Shown piece by piece: positions 51,152 to 59,177 of a DNA stretch of 64,000 nt (positions are counted from its first letter, which is position 1; every line of letters starts with the position of its first letter). Source of the stretch: Lacinutrix sp. MedPE-SW (GTDB lineage Bacteria; Bacteroidota; Bacteroidia; Flavobacteriales; Flavobacteriaceae); NCBI RefSeq assembly GCF_001874145.1, contig NZ_MPCX01000004.1:166776-230775 (forward strand). The letters run 5' to 3'. Made by a program: the position numbers and the translations under genes. The notes beneath the pieces are model-generated. The model made no database searches. It had not been told where the DNA came from and was given only the letters and a program-made list of their open reading frames with translations.

Positions 51152-51952
51152 ATGGTTTACAAACAAATAAATAGCACCCAAAATACTTTAGTTAAGCAAA
51201 TTGTTTTATTAAAAGACAAATCTAGAGAACGAAAAAAAACAGGATTATTTATAGTTGAAGGACTTCGTGAAATTACATTAGCTCTAAAAGGGAATTATAA
51301 TTTAAAGACCATTTTATTCTATCCAGAACTTTGCGATGTAAATACTTTAGAATCTCTAGGTAATTTAAATGCTGAAATTATAGAGATAAGTAAAGATGTT
51401 TATACTAAAATTGCATATAGAGAAACCACTGAAGGTATTATAGCAATATCGAAAACTAAAGAAAACAATTTTGAAAATTTAAGCTTTAACACCAAAAACC
51501 CATTAATTTTAGTTGCTGAAGCTCCCGAAAAACCAGGAAATATTGGCGCCATTTTACGAACTGCAGATGCTGCAAATATAGATGCTGTAATTATTGCGAA
51601 CCCTAAAACAGATTTATACAATCCTAACATTATACGCTCTAGTGTAGGCTGTTTATTTACCAATCAAATTGCAACTGGAAGTACCGAGGCTATCATTAAC
51701 TTTTTAAACTCTAAAGGCATAAATATATATGCTGCTATTTTACAAGAATCACAAGAATACCACAAGCAAGATTTTACAACACCAACAGCAATTATAGTTG
51801 GTACAGAAGCTACAGGTTTAAGTAATGACTGGCGAAACGCTGCAAAACAAAATATAAAAATACCAATGCAAGGTGCAATAGATTCTATGAATGTTTCTGT
51901 TGCTGCAGGTATTTTAATTTTTGAAGCAAAAAGACAACGCGATTTTAAATAA
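51152..51952 (+). CDS. TrmH/SpoU-family RNA 2'-O-methyltransferase
   Basis: VAEAPEKPGNIGAILRTADAA, IVGTEATGLSNDW, IPMQGAIDSMNVSVAAGI. Confidence 0.93.
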   Translation: MVYKQINSTQNTLVKQIVLLKDKSRERKKTGLFIVEGLREITLALKGNYNLKTILFYPELCDVNTLESLGNLNAEIIEISKDVYTKIAYRETTEGIIAISKTKENNFENLSFNTKNPLILVAEAPEKPGNIGAILRTADAANIDAVIIANPKTDLYNPNIIRSSVGCLFTNQIATGSTEAIINFLNSKGINIYAAILQESQEYHKQDFTTPTAIIVGTEATGLSNDWRNAAKQNIKIPMQGAIDSMNVSVAAGILIFEAKRQRDFK

Positions 51953-51970
51953 TAGTAATTATTACACCTA

Positions 51971-52636
51971 CTACTCTACTAAAAAATCAAAATATTGATT
52001 ACGGTAAGGTTCTCCTCGTAGTGTAAAATGCCACCACTCTTTAGCGTAGTTTCTAAAACCATTATCTAGCATTACTTTTTGTAGTAGTTCTCGGTTTTTA
52101 GCCTGTACTTTATTTAGATTATTATTTTCTATCCATGAAGCACTCCCAAAAAAATCGTATGGCGATCCCATATCTAATTCTTCTCCATTTTCAATATTTA
52201 CAATTGTAATATCTAATGTACTACCGCTACTATGTCTTGATTTTGAAGCTATATAACCAGATTTAAATAAGTTTTTCTTTTCTACATTTGGGTAAAATTG
52301 TTGTTTCATTAAAGTATCGCTTTCTACTTTTGCCCAACGTACAAAATGATTTACTGCGCGTTGCGGCCTATAAGAATCGTAAATTTTTATAGATAGATTT
52401 TGCTTTGCTAATTGCTCTTGTACCTTTTTTAATGCCGCAGCTGCTTGAGAAGTTAATATGGCTTTATTTTCTATATAACCATCAATAACTTCTCCAACAA
52501 AGTTATTATCACTACAATAGCGCAACTCTGTATGTATTGTTGGTACAACATCTTTTACATACACAAAACCTTTTGGGAGTTGTGCAAAAACAGATAATGA
52601 ATATATTGTTAGTAAAAAGGAAAATAAAGCTCTCAT
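51971..52636 (-). CDS. D-Ala-D-Ala dipeptidase (VanX/DdpX family)
   Basis: SRHSSGSTLDITIV, DMGSPYDFF, EWWHFTL. Confidence 0.92.
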   Translation of the reverse strand: MRALFSFLLTIYSLSVFAQLPKGFVYVKDVVPTIHTELRYCSDNNFVGEVIDGYIENKAILTSQAAAALKKVQEQLAKQNLSIKIYDSYRPQRAVNHFVRWAKVESDTLMKQQFYPNVEKKNLFKSGYIASKSRHSSGSTLDITIVNIENGEELDMGSPYDFFGSASWIENNNLNKVQAKNRELLQKVMLDNGFRNYAKEWWHFTLRGEPYRNQYFDFLVE

Positions 52637-52672
52637 AAAACAAAAATTATACGCTAATTTAGAGAAAAATTA

Positions 52673-53038
52673 TTGACTATGAGTTTTCCTTGGCACCTTT
52701 ACTTAATGGCTGCAATGTATATTTTTGCTGGTATCATGCATTTTATAAAACCAAAAATGTATAAACGCATCATGCCGTTATATATCCCTAATCATGACCT
52801 AATGGTTAAACTTAGTGGCGTTGCTGAAATTATTTTAGGTATTGGTTTGTGTATTCCTGCCTTAAAGAATATTTCAATTTATGGAATAATTTTAATGTTA
52901 ACAGTCTTTTTACTAGTACATTTTTATATGCTTTCTAGTGAAAAAGCTTCAGCCGGAATACCTAAATGGATTTTAATTTTAAGACTTCCATTACAATTCT
53001 TTTTAATGTATTGGGCGTATTGGTATCTTAATTTTTAA
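52673..53038 (+). CDS. DoxX-like membrane protein
   Basis: IFAGIMHFIKPKMYKRIMPLYIP, SGVAEIILGIGLCIP. Confidence 0.85.
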   Translation: MTMSFPWHLYLMAAMYIFAGIMHFIKPKMYKRIMPLYIPNHDLMVKLSGVAEIILGIGLCIPALKNISIYGIILMLTVFLLVHFYMLSSEKASAGIPKWILILRLPLQFFLMYWAYWYLNF

Positions 53039-53041
53039 ATC

Positions 53042-53641
53042 ATGTTATTTCCTTCCGAAGCAATAAAACTAAATCTTCCAGATGCAGATATAAGTTATTT
53101 TCCTAATATTTTTAATGCTAATGAATCTTCAATACTCTTTAATACCTTACTAAAAGAGACACATTGGCAGCAAGACACTATCAAAATTTTTGGTAAAACA
53201 CACTTACAACCTAGATTAACTGCTTTATTTGCAGAAAATAGCAATTCCTATAGTTACTCTAATATAACAATGCATCCCAAACCTTTTTCTAAGGCTCTAT
53301 TAGACATAAAATTAAAAGTAGAAAATATAACTAATACTAGTTTTACTACATGTTTAGCTAACTATTACAGAGATGGAAACGATAGTAATGGTTGGCATGC
53401 AGATAATGAGAAAGAGTTAGGTGAAAACCCAATAATAGCATCAATAAGTTTTGGAGGTGTACGCCAATTTAATTTAAAACATAGGTTTAAAAAAACGCTT
53501 AAATCTAAGTTAGTATTAGAAAATGGTAGTTTACTACTTATGCAAGGTAAAACGCAACATTTCTGGTTACACCAAATTCCTAAAACAAAAAAGAAAGTTG
53601 CACCTAGAATTAATCTTACATTTAGAATAATAAAACATTAA
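53042..53641 (+). CDS. AlkB-family Fe(II)/2-oxoglutarate dioxygenase
   Basis: NGWHADNEKELGENPIIASISFGGVRQFNLKHR, WLHQIPKTKKKVAPRINLTFR. Confidence 0.95.
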   Translation: MLFPSEAIKLNLPDADISYFPNIFNANESSILFNTLLKETHWQQDTIKIFGKTHLQPRLTALFAENSNSYSYSNITMHPKPFSKALLDIKLKVENITNTSFTTCLANYYRDGNDSNGWHADNEKELGENPIIASISFGGVRQFNLKHRFKKTLKSKLVLENGSLLLMQGKTQHFWLHQIPKTKKKVAPRINLTFRIIKH

Positions 53642-53646
53642 AACAA

Positions 53647-53676
53647 AAAAAACCGAAGTCCCTCAACTTCGGTTTT
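53647..53676 (+). terminator. rho-independent terminator
   Basis: AAAAACCGAAG-TCCCTCAA-CTTCGGTTTT. Confidence 0.8.
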
Positions 53677-53838
53677 CTATTATTTGCAATATATTTTTTA
53701 GGTTAGATTTAGGGTTACTATATCAACTAAAGCGGTGCAAATATTAATTAATTAATCCATTGAACTAAAGTATGTGATTTTAGTACTCTGCTAATGTATA
53801 ACAGATTTTAATTTTTAAACGATTAAGAGCTTCTATTT

Positions 53839-53902
53839 TCGACGAAATACACATAATTTTAACATTTACAGACAAAATATTGGTAATTATCGACGAAATA
53901 CA
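53839..53902. promoter_or_regulatory. two 13-bp direct repeats TCGACGAAATACA spaced 51 bp start-to-start
   Basis: copies at 53839-53851 and 53890-53902 in intergenic DNA. Confidence 0.5.
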
Positions 53903-53996
53903 TCTTTTTTAAAATAAAAAAAATAGAAAAATGTTTAATATTTAAATGTAAATTAGCCATTATAATTTAAGTTTTACTTATTTAAAATATTAAACT

Positions 53997-54920
53997 ATGA
54001 AATCATTACATCTTATTTTATTATTACTTTTTGGTAATTTTCTTTTAGCACAAGAAATTAATTACTCTAGTAAAGAAATAGCGATTAACACATTAATAGA
54101 TGGTACGCTTTTAACTCCAAAAGATAATACTAAAGCTAGTTTGGTAATTATTATTGCTGGCTCTGGACCAACAGATAGAGATGGAAATCAAAACTTTTTA
54201 AAAAGTAATGCTTTAAAAAAATTAGCAATTGGCTTAACAAACAATAACATTGCAACTTTTAGATATGATAAACGTATTGTAAAACAAATTAGAAAAAACA
54301 AAGTTGATAAAAATATTATGTTTGATGATTTTGTTACAGATGCTAAAGCTGTAATAGATTATTTTAAAACAAATTATGCCTTTAAAAATATATACGTTGC
54401 AGGACATAGCCAAGGAAGCCTAGTAGGTATTATTGCTGCAAAAAATAGAGCCGACGGTTTAATTTCTATCGCTGGTGCAGGCCAGGCAATAGATCAAGTT
54501 ATTTTAGAGCAAATAGAAAAAACAGCACCAATGTTTACAGAAGATACTAAACGTATTTTTGGTGTTTTAGCAGAAGGCAAAACAACAACTAATTTTCCAC
54601 CTGCTCTAGCAAGTATATTTAATTTAGATGTACAACCATTTATAGCAAATTGGATGAGTTATAAGCCTCAAGAAGAAATTAAAAAACTGGAAATGCCAAT
54701 TTTAATAATTAATGGCACTAAAGATTTACAAGTAAGTGAAGCCGAAGCCAAATTATTAAATGATGCTGCTAGAACATCTACCCTAAAAATTATTGAAAAC
54801 ATGAACCATGTTATGGTGCCAATAACTGGTGGCGATTTAGAAAACTCTAAATCTTATAATGAAACTGCAAGAACTTTATCACCACAATTAATAGATAGTA
54901 TAGTAAAGTTTATAAAATAA
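53997..54920 (+). CDS. secreted alpha/beta hydrolase
   Basis: IIAGSGPTDRDGNQ, VAGHSQGSLVG, INGTKDLQV. Confidence 0.92.
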   Translation: MKSLHLILLLLFGNFLLAQEINYSSKEIAINTLIDGTLLTPKDNTKASLVIIIAGSGPTDRDGNQNFLKSNALKKLAIGLTNNNIATFRYDKRIVKQIRKNKVDKNIMFDDFVTDAKAVIDYFKTNYAFKNIYVAGHSQGSLVGIIAAKNRADGLISIAGAGQAIDQVILEQIEKTAPMFTEDTKRIFGVLAEGKTTTNFPPALASIFNLDVQPFIANWMSYKPQEEIKKLEMPILIINGTKDLQVSEAEAKLLNDAARTSTLKIIENMNHVMVPITGGDLENSKSYNETARTLSPQLIDSIVKFIK

Positions 54921-54939
54921 AAAAAGCAGTAAATACCTA

Positions 54940-55056
54940 AATAGAAAAAGCATTCCAATACGGAATGCTTTTTCATACTAACCAACCAAAAATATGTAAT
55001 TAAAACTCGTAATTTAAAGTAACCACACTCTAAAATAGTCATTGTTTTTAATTACA
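54940..55056 (-). ncRNA. candidate sRNA A (about 117 nt) from a sigma-54-like promoter (TGGCAC at 55077-55082) to a hairpin terminator
   Basis: TTTGGCAC-ACATA-TTGT, conserved body, GAAAAAGCATTCC-GTAT-TGGAATGCTTTTTC. Confidence 0.5.
54944..54974. terminator. bidirectional hairpin terminator
   Basis: GAAAAAGCATTCCAATACGGAATGCTTTTTC. Confidence 0.8.
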
Positions 55057-55142
55057 CTAAATATAAAACAATATGTGTGCCAAACTTTTTTTTGTCATTA
55101 TTAATTAACTGAATATTAAGAAAGTATTATCATAAATTAATA

Positions 55143-55261
55143 AATAGAAAAAGCATTCCAAGACGGAATGCTTTTTCATACTAACCAACCAAAAATATGA
55201 TAAATAACCACTCGTAATTTAAAGTAACCACACTCTAAAAAAGTCGCTGTAGTTATTCACG
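55143..55261 (-). ncRNA. candidate sRNA B (about 119 nt) from a sigma-54-like promoter (TGGCAC at 55282-55287) to a hairpin terminator
   Basis: TTTGGCAC-ACTAA-TTGA at the same spacing to body and hairpin as copy A. Confidence 0.5.
55147..55177. terminator. bidirectional hairpin terminator
   Basis: GAAAAAGCATTCCAAGACGGAATGCTTTTTC. Confidence 0.8.
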
Positions 55262-55356
55262 ATTAGTATATTTCAATTAGTGTGCCAAACTTTATTTACT
55301 TGTTTTTTTTATACAACTTTTAATTCTGTATTTTGCAAAAACTTAAACTAACAACT

Positions 55357-56667
55357 ATGGATAATACACCTTTATTTACAAACGATACTATTGTATTTGG
55401 ATTATTAATGCTAGCCTTAGGCTTTATCTTTTATACAGAATCTATTGAAAAAGGATTCTGGCCAAAATTCTATAAAATTGTTCCTGGCCTATTTTTAGCT
55501 TATATGATTCCTGCAATATTTACAACATTTGGGTTAATAGCTCCAGAATGGGAAACGGTAAAAGCAAGTGGTGAAATTGTAACAGAAAAATCTAATCTTT
55601 ATTTCGTTTCAAGTCGTTATTTATTACCAGCAGCATTAGTTTTAATGACTTTAAGTATAGATTTAAAAGCCGTATTTAATTTAGGTTGGAAAGCACTTAT
55701 TATGTTTTTTACAGGTACTATAGGTATTGTAATTGGTGGGCCAATAGCTATTTTATTAATATCTATTATTTCTCCAGAAACCGTTGGTGGTGCTGGACCA
55801 GATGCTGTATGGCGCGGACTATCTACACTTGCAGGAAGTTGGATTGGTGGTGGCGCTAACCAAACTGCAATGTTAGAAATTTACGGATATAACCAAAAAC
55901 TTTATGGAGGTATGGTATTTGTAGATATTGTTGTAGCCAATGTATGGATGGCAATATTATTAATTGGTATTGGTAAACGAGATAAAATAAACAAATGGCT
56001 AAAGGCCGATACTTCTTCTATTGAAGAGCTAAAAGTGAAAGTTTCTACTTTTTCTGAAAAAGTAAAGAGAAATCCATCTGTTACAGATATGATGATTCTT
56101 GGTGCAATTGCATTTGGCACTGTTAGTATCGCTCATTTTTTAGCTGAATTTTTAGCACCATTTTTCGAAAATGTTGTTGCAGGAATACAATCTCCAACTA
56201 CAAAAAATATATTTACATTCTTAGGTTCAAAATTCTTTTGGATGATAAGTATTTCAACATTAATAGCCATTCTACTATCTTTTACAAAAGCCAAAACTTA
56301 CGAAGGTGCTGGAGCAAGTAAATTTGGAAGTGTGTTTATTTATATATTAGTTGCTAGTATTGGTATGAAAATGGATTTAACACTAATATTTGACAATGTT
56401 GGTCTAATTGCCGTAGGTATTGTATGGATGACTATTCATGCAGTGTTATTAATATTTGTAGCCAAAATAATTAAAGCTCCATATTTCTTTTTAGCAGTTG
56501 GTAGTCAAGCTAATGTTGGTGGTGCTGCTTCTGCTCCAATTGTAGCTTCTGCTTTTCATCCATCCTTAGCAACTGTAGGTGTTTTACTTGCCGTATTTGG
56601 TTATGCTGTTGGAACCGTTGCTGCAATTGGTTGTACAATTTTAATGGAATTAGCCGCTGCTGGTTAG
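55357..56667 (+). CDS. DUF819 family membrane protein (start trimmed to the ATG; track begins at TTG 55333)
   Basis: multi-TM, GGGANQTAMLEIYG, GSQANVGGAASAPIVASAF. Confidence 0.9.
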   Translation: MDNTPLFTNDTIVFGLLMLALGFIFYTESIEKGFWPKFYKIVPGLFLAYMIPAIFTTFGLIAPEWETVKASGEIVTEKSNLYFVSSRYLLPAALVLMTLSIDLKAVFNLGWKALIMFFTGTIGIVIGGPIAILLISIISPETVGGAGPDAVWRGLSTLAGSWIGGGANQTAMLEIYGYNQKLYGGMVFVDIVVANVWMAILLIGIGKRDKINKWLKADTSSIEELKVKVSTFSEKVKRNPSVTDMMILGAIAFGTVSIAHFLAEFLAPFFENVVAGIQSPTTKNIFTFLGSKFFWMISISTLIAILLSFTKAKTYEGAGASKFGSVFIYILVASIGMKMDLTLIFDNVGLIAVGIVWMTIHAVLLIFVAKIIKAPYFFLAVGSQANVGGAASAPIVASAFHPSLATVGVLLAVFGYAVGTVAAIGCTILMELAAAG

Positions 56668-56721
56668 TATTTAATTATTTTTTATAGCATATTTGCGCAC
56701 TTAACTTTTTAAATAAAATTC

Positions 56722-57426
56722 ATGCAAAAACTAATAGCAATACTGTGTCTTTCACTTATTTTCTCTTGCGGAAGTGATGACAGTTCTAAATTAACTGTAA
56801 AAGGTCAAATTAAAGGTTTAAAAAAAGGAACTATTTACTTAAAAAAAGCAAATGATTCTACTTTAGTAACTGTAGATTCTTTAATTGTAAATGGAGATTC
56901 AAACTTTAAATTAGAAAGTAATATAGAAGAACCTGAAGTATTTTACCTTGAATTAGATAAAAATGATAACGATGAGAGCCAAATTTCATTTTTTGCAGCT
57001 AAAGGTGTAACTGAGATTAATACAACTTTAAAAAACTTTGTTTACGACGCCACTATAAATGGAAGTGAACAACAAGACAAATTAAACGATTACCGTAACA
57101 TGTTGACAAAGTTTAATAATAGGTATTTAGATTTGATAAAAGAGAATTTAGAGGCAATGCAAAACAATGATACAATAGCAGTTGCCAAAGCGCAAAAAGA
57201 ATCTAAAAATTTAGAAAAAAGAAAATATTTGTATACTGCTAATTACGCGATTACTATAAAAGACAGTGAAGTTGCTCCTTATTTAGCGCTAAGTGAATTA
57301 TATAATGCAAATATTAAGTTATTAGATACTATTAATAATTCTCTTACTCCAAAAATAAAAGCTTCACTTTACGGAAAAAAATTACAAAATTTTATAAACG
57401 ATATTAAAGCTGAAGAACAACAATAA
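56722..57426 (+). CDS. DUF4369 domain lipoprotein
   Basis: lipobox FSCG; VKGQIKGLKKGTIYLKKANDSTLVTVDSLIVNGDSNFKLE. Confidence 0.85.
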   Translation: MQKLIAILCLSLIFSCGSDDSSKLTVKGQIKGLKKGTIYLKKANDSTLVTVDSLIVNGDSNFKLESNIEEPEVFYLELDKNDNDESQISFFAAKGVTEINTTLKNFVYDATINGSEQQDKLNDYRNMLTKFNNRYLDLIKENLEAMQNNDTIAVAKAQKESKNLEKRKYLYTANYAITIKDSEVAPYLALSELYNANIKLLDTINNSLTPKIKASLYGKKLQNFINDIKAEEQQ

Positions 57427-57445
57427 ACAAGATTTATATAAAATA

Positions 57446-57480
57446 AAAGGCCTGAGTTTAATTTAAAACTCAGGCTTTTT
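57446..57480 (+). terminator. rho-independent terminator
   Basis: GCCTGAGTTT-AATTT-AAAACTCAGGCTTTTTT. Confidence 0.8.
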
Positions 57481-57520
57481 TATTGCTCAAAATACTATAA
57501 GAAAGTATATAAAATCAAAA

Positions 57521-57550
57521 AAACCTTAATTACAAAAGTAATTAAGGTTT
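57521..57550. terminator. terminator-like hairpin downstream of tRNA-Thr
   Basis: AAACCTTAATTAC-AAAA-GTAATTAAGGTTT. Confidence 0.7.
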
Positions 57551-57556
57551 ATTAAG

Positions 57557-57630
57557 AGCCGATGGAGGGACTCGAACCCACGACCTGCTGATTACAAATC
57601 AGCTGCTCTAGCCAGCTGAGCTACATCGGC
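57557..57630 (-). tRNA. tRNA-Thr (anticodon TGT)
   Basis: minus-strand GCCGATGTAGCTCAGCTGG..CTGATTTGTAATCAG..GGTTCGAGTCCCTCCATCGGC. Confidence 0.95.
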
Positions 57631-57687
57631 GAAGCGAGTGCAAATATAAATTTGTAATTTATATTTGCAAACTTTTTTTTAAACTTT

Positions 57688-57954
57688 TTACAGTTTATTT
57701 ATTCTTTCTATAAGTTCGCGACCCTTAGTCTCTAATTCTGTGTTAATTGACTTAAAGTGTGCTTTTTTATTTTCTACATCTTTTGCGTTTACTTTTGCTA
57801 TTAAAACGTCAAAAGTCTCAATTGCATCATCAATAATTGCTTCGCTTTCTTTAGTTTCTTTTGTTGGGTTAGTATATTCCCACACATAAACTGCTTCAAT
57901 AATGTCTCCTAAAACATAATTAATGTCTTTTTTTAGGTCTCTTTTATTTGCCAT
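57688..57954 (-). CDS. conserved small hypothetical protein
   Basis: 88 aa, NKRDLKKDINYVLGDIIEAVYVWE. Confidence 0.75.
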   Translation of the reverse strand: MANKRDLKKDINYVLGDIIEAVYVWEYTNPTKETKESEAIIDDAIETFDVLIAKVNAKDVENKKAHFKSINTELETKGRELIERINKL

Positions 57955-58117
57955 AATATAATTATTTATTTAACGGCAAAATTAAACATTAACTTGTAAT
58001 TGTAGAGCTTTTTTTTAAGTATTTTAATTATAGATATACTGTAATATATATTTTCAATAAAATGCTTTTAAATAAGCTAAAAATTGGTAAAAAAATATAG
58101 GTGTTGTTTATTTATTA

Positions 58118-58525
58118 TTAACCAGAATACGTTACAAAATTACGAGGTGTTTCGTAAAGTGTTATTTCAAGGTCTAGATGGGATTCTAATTTAGCTTTAA
58201 TCTTATTATATATTATTACAACAATATTTTCGGCTGTGGGATTTAGTGTTTTAAATTCAGGCACATCTAAATTTAGATTTTTATGGTCGAAAGCATCTTC
58301 AATTTCAGTTTTAATAATCTGCTTTAATACTTTCATATCCATAACATAACCTGTTTCTTGGTCTATGTTGCCGGTAACACTCGCTATTAACTCATAATTG
58401 TGCCCATGGTAATTGGGATTATTGCATTTACCAAAAACAGCGTTATTTTTAGTCTCGCTCCAATCCTTTCTATACAACCTATGTGCTGCGTTAAAATGTG
58501 CTCGTCTACTTACCGTTACTTTCAT
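58118..58525 (-). CDS. queD: 6-carboxytetrahydropterin synthase (QueD/PTPS family)
   Basis: FNAAHRLYR, CNNPNYHGHNYELIASVTG, DHKNLN, ETPRNFVTY. Confidence 0.92.
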   Translation of the reverse strand: MKVTVSRRAHFNAAHRLYRKDWSETKNNAVFGKCNNPNYHGHNYELIASVTGNIDQETGYVMDMKVLKQIIKTEIEDAFDHKNLNLDVPEFKTLNPTAENIVVIIYNKIKAKLESHLDLEITLYETPRNFVTYSG

Positions 58526-59066
58526 TTGATGTGTTTATGAATGTATAAAATTTATCAAATATAATTTTAAACCATGCTGTGTATATTTCTGGTTGCTGTG
58601 CAATATCTGTTTTCACAGCTTCTAATGGCATCCATTTCCAGGCTGCTACTTCACTTTTATTTATGTTAGGTTCTTTGTTATATGTTCCTACCATAATGTG
58701 ATCTAGCTCATGTTCTGTTAAACCATTATCAAAAGGTGCTTTGTATATAAAAGAGGTTTTTTCTTCAAGCTCTGTTTCAAAGCCCATTTCTTCTTGTAAA
58801 CGTCGTTTTCCTGCATCTAAATTGCTTTCTCCTTCTCTTTGGTGACTGCAACATGTATTGGTCCATAATCCTGGTGAATGATACTTATCTAACGCTCTTT
58901 GTTGTAGCATTAATTCATTATCATCATTAAAAACAAAAACTGAAAATGCGCGATGTAACAAAGCTTTCTCGTGTGCTTCCATTTTAGGCATTAAACCTAT
59001 TTGTTCGTCTTTTTCGTTTACTAAAATTACTTTTTCTTCTACCATTTTATTTCTTGAGGTTAACAA
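58506..59066 (-). CDS. idi: isopentenyl-diphosphate delta-isomerase type 1
   Basis: LLHRAFSVFVFN, WTNTCCSHQREGE, RRLQEEMGFE, EHELDHIMVG. Confidence 0.96.
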   Translation of the reverse strand: MLTSRNKMVEEKVILVNEKDEQIGLMPKMEAHEKALLHRAFSVFVFNDDNELMLQQRALDKYHSPGLWTNTCCSHQREGESNLDAGKRRLQEEMGFETELEEKTSFIYKAPFDNGLTEHELDHIMVGTYNKEPNINKSEVAAWKWMPLEAVKTDIAQQPEIYTAWFKIIFDKFYTFINTSNESNGK

Positions 59067-59128
59067 ATTTACAAAATAGAGTATACAAATATTATGTTTT
59101 AAGTTTATTTTAGTAATGATACTAAATG

Positions 59129-59162
59129 AAAAAAGCGTTCTAAAGAATAGAACGCTTTTTTT
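59129..59162. terminator. rho-independent terminator
   Basis: AAAAAAGCGTTCTAAAGAATAGAACGCTTTTTT. Confidence 0.85.
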
Positions 59163-59177
59163 TGTATTGAAATAGTT

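Larger units (their letters stand above)
54938..55088 (-). repeat. direct repeat unit A: putative promoter, body and hairpin
   Basis: 59-bp and 35-bp blocks each with one mismatch, plus GTGTGCCAAACTTT, shared with unit B. Confidence 0.85.
55141..55293 (-). repeat. direct repeat unit B
   Basis: second copy of 54938..55088. Confidence 0.85.

Noticed and set aside
51971-52636. VanX-like dipeptidase as a vancomycin resistance gene
   Set aside because: No vanHA-type ligase/dehydrogenase or vanRS nearby; standalone D-Ala-D-Ala dipeptidases are common in Gram-negative bacteria and fit cell-wall turnover.
54854-55042. 62-aa minus-strand ORF over the repeat unit A
   Set aside because: Runs through the hairpin terminator and into the 3' end of the opposite-strand hydrolase gene; no equivalent full-length frame in unit B.
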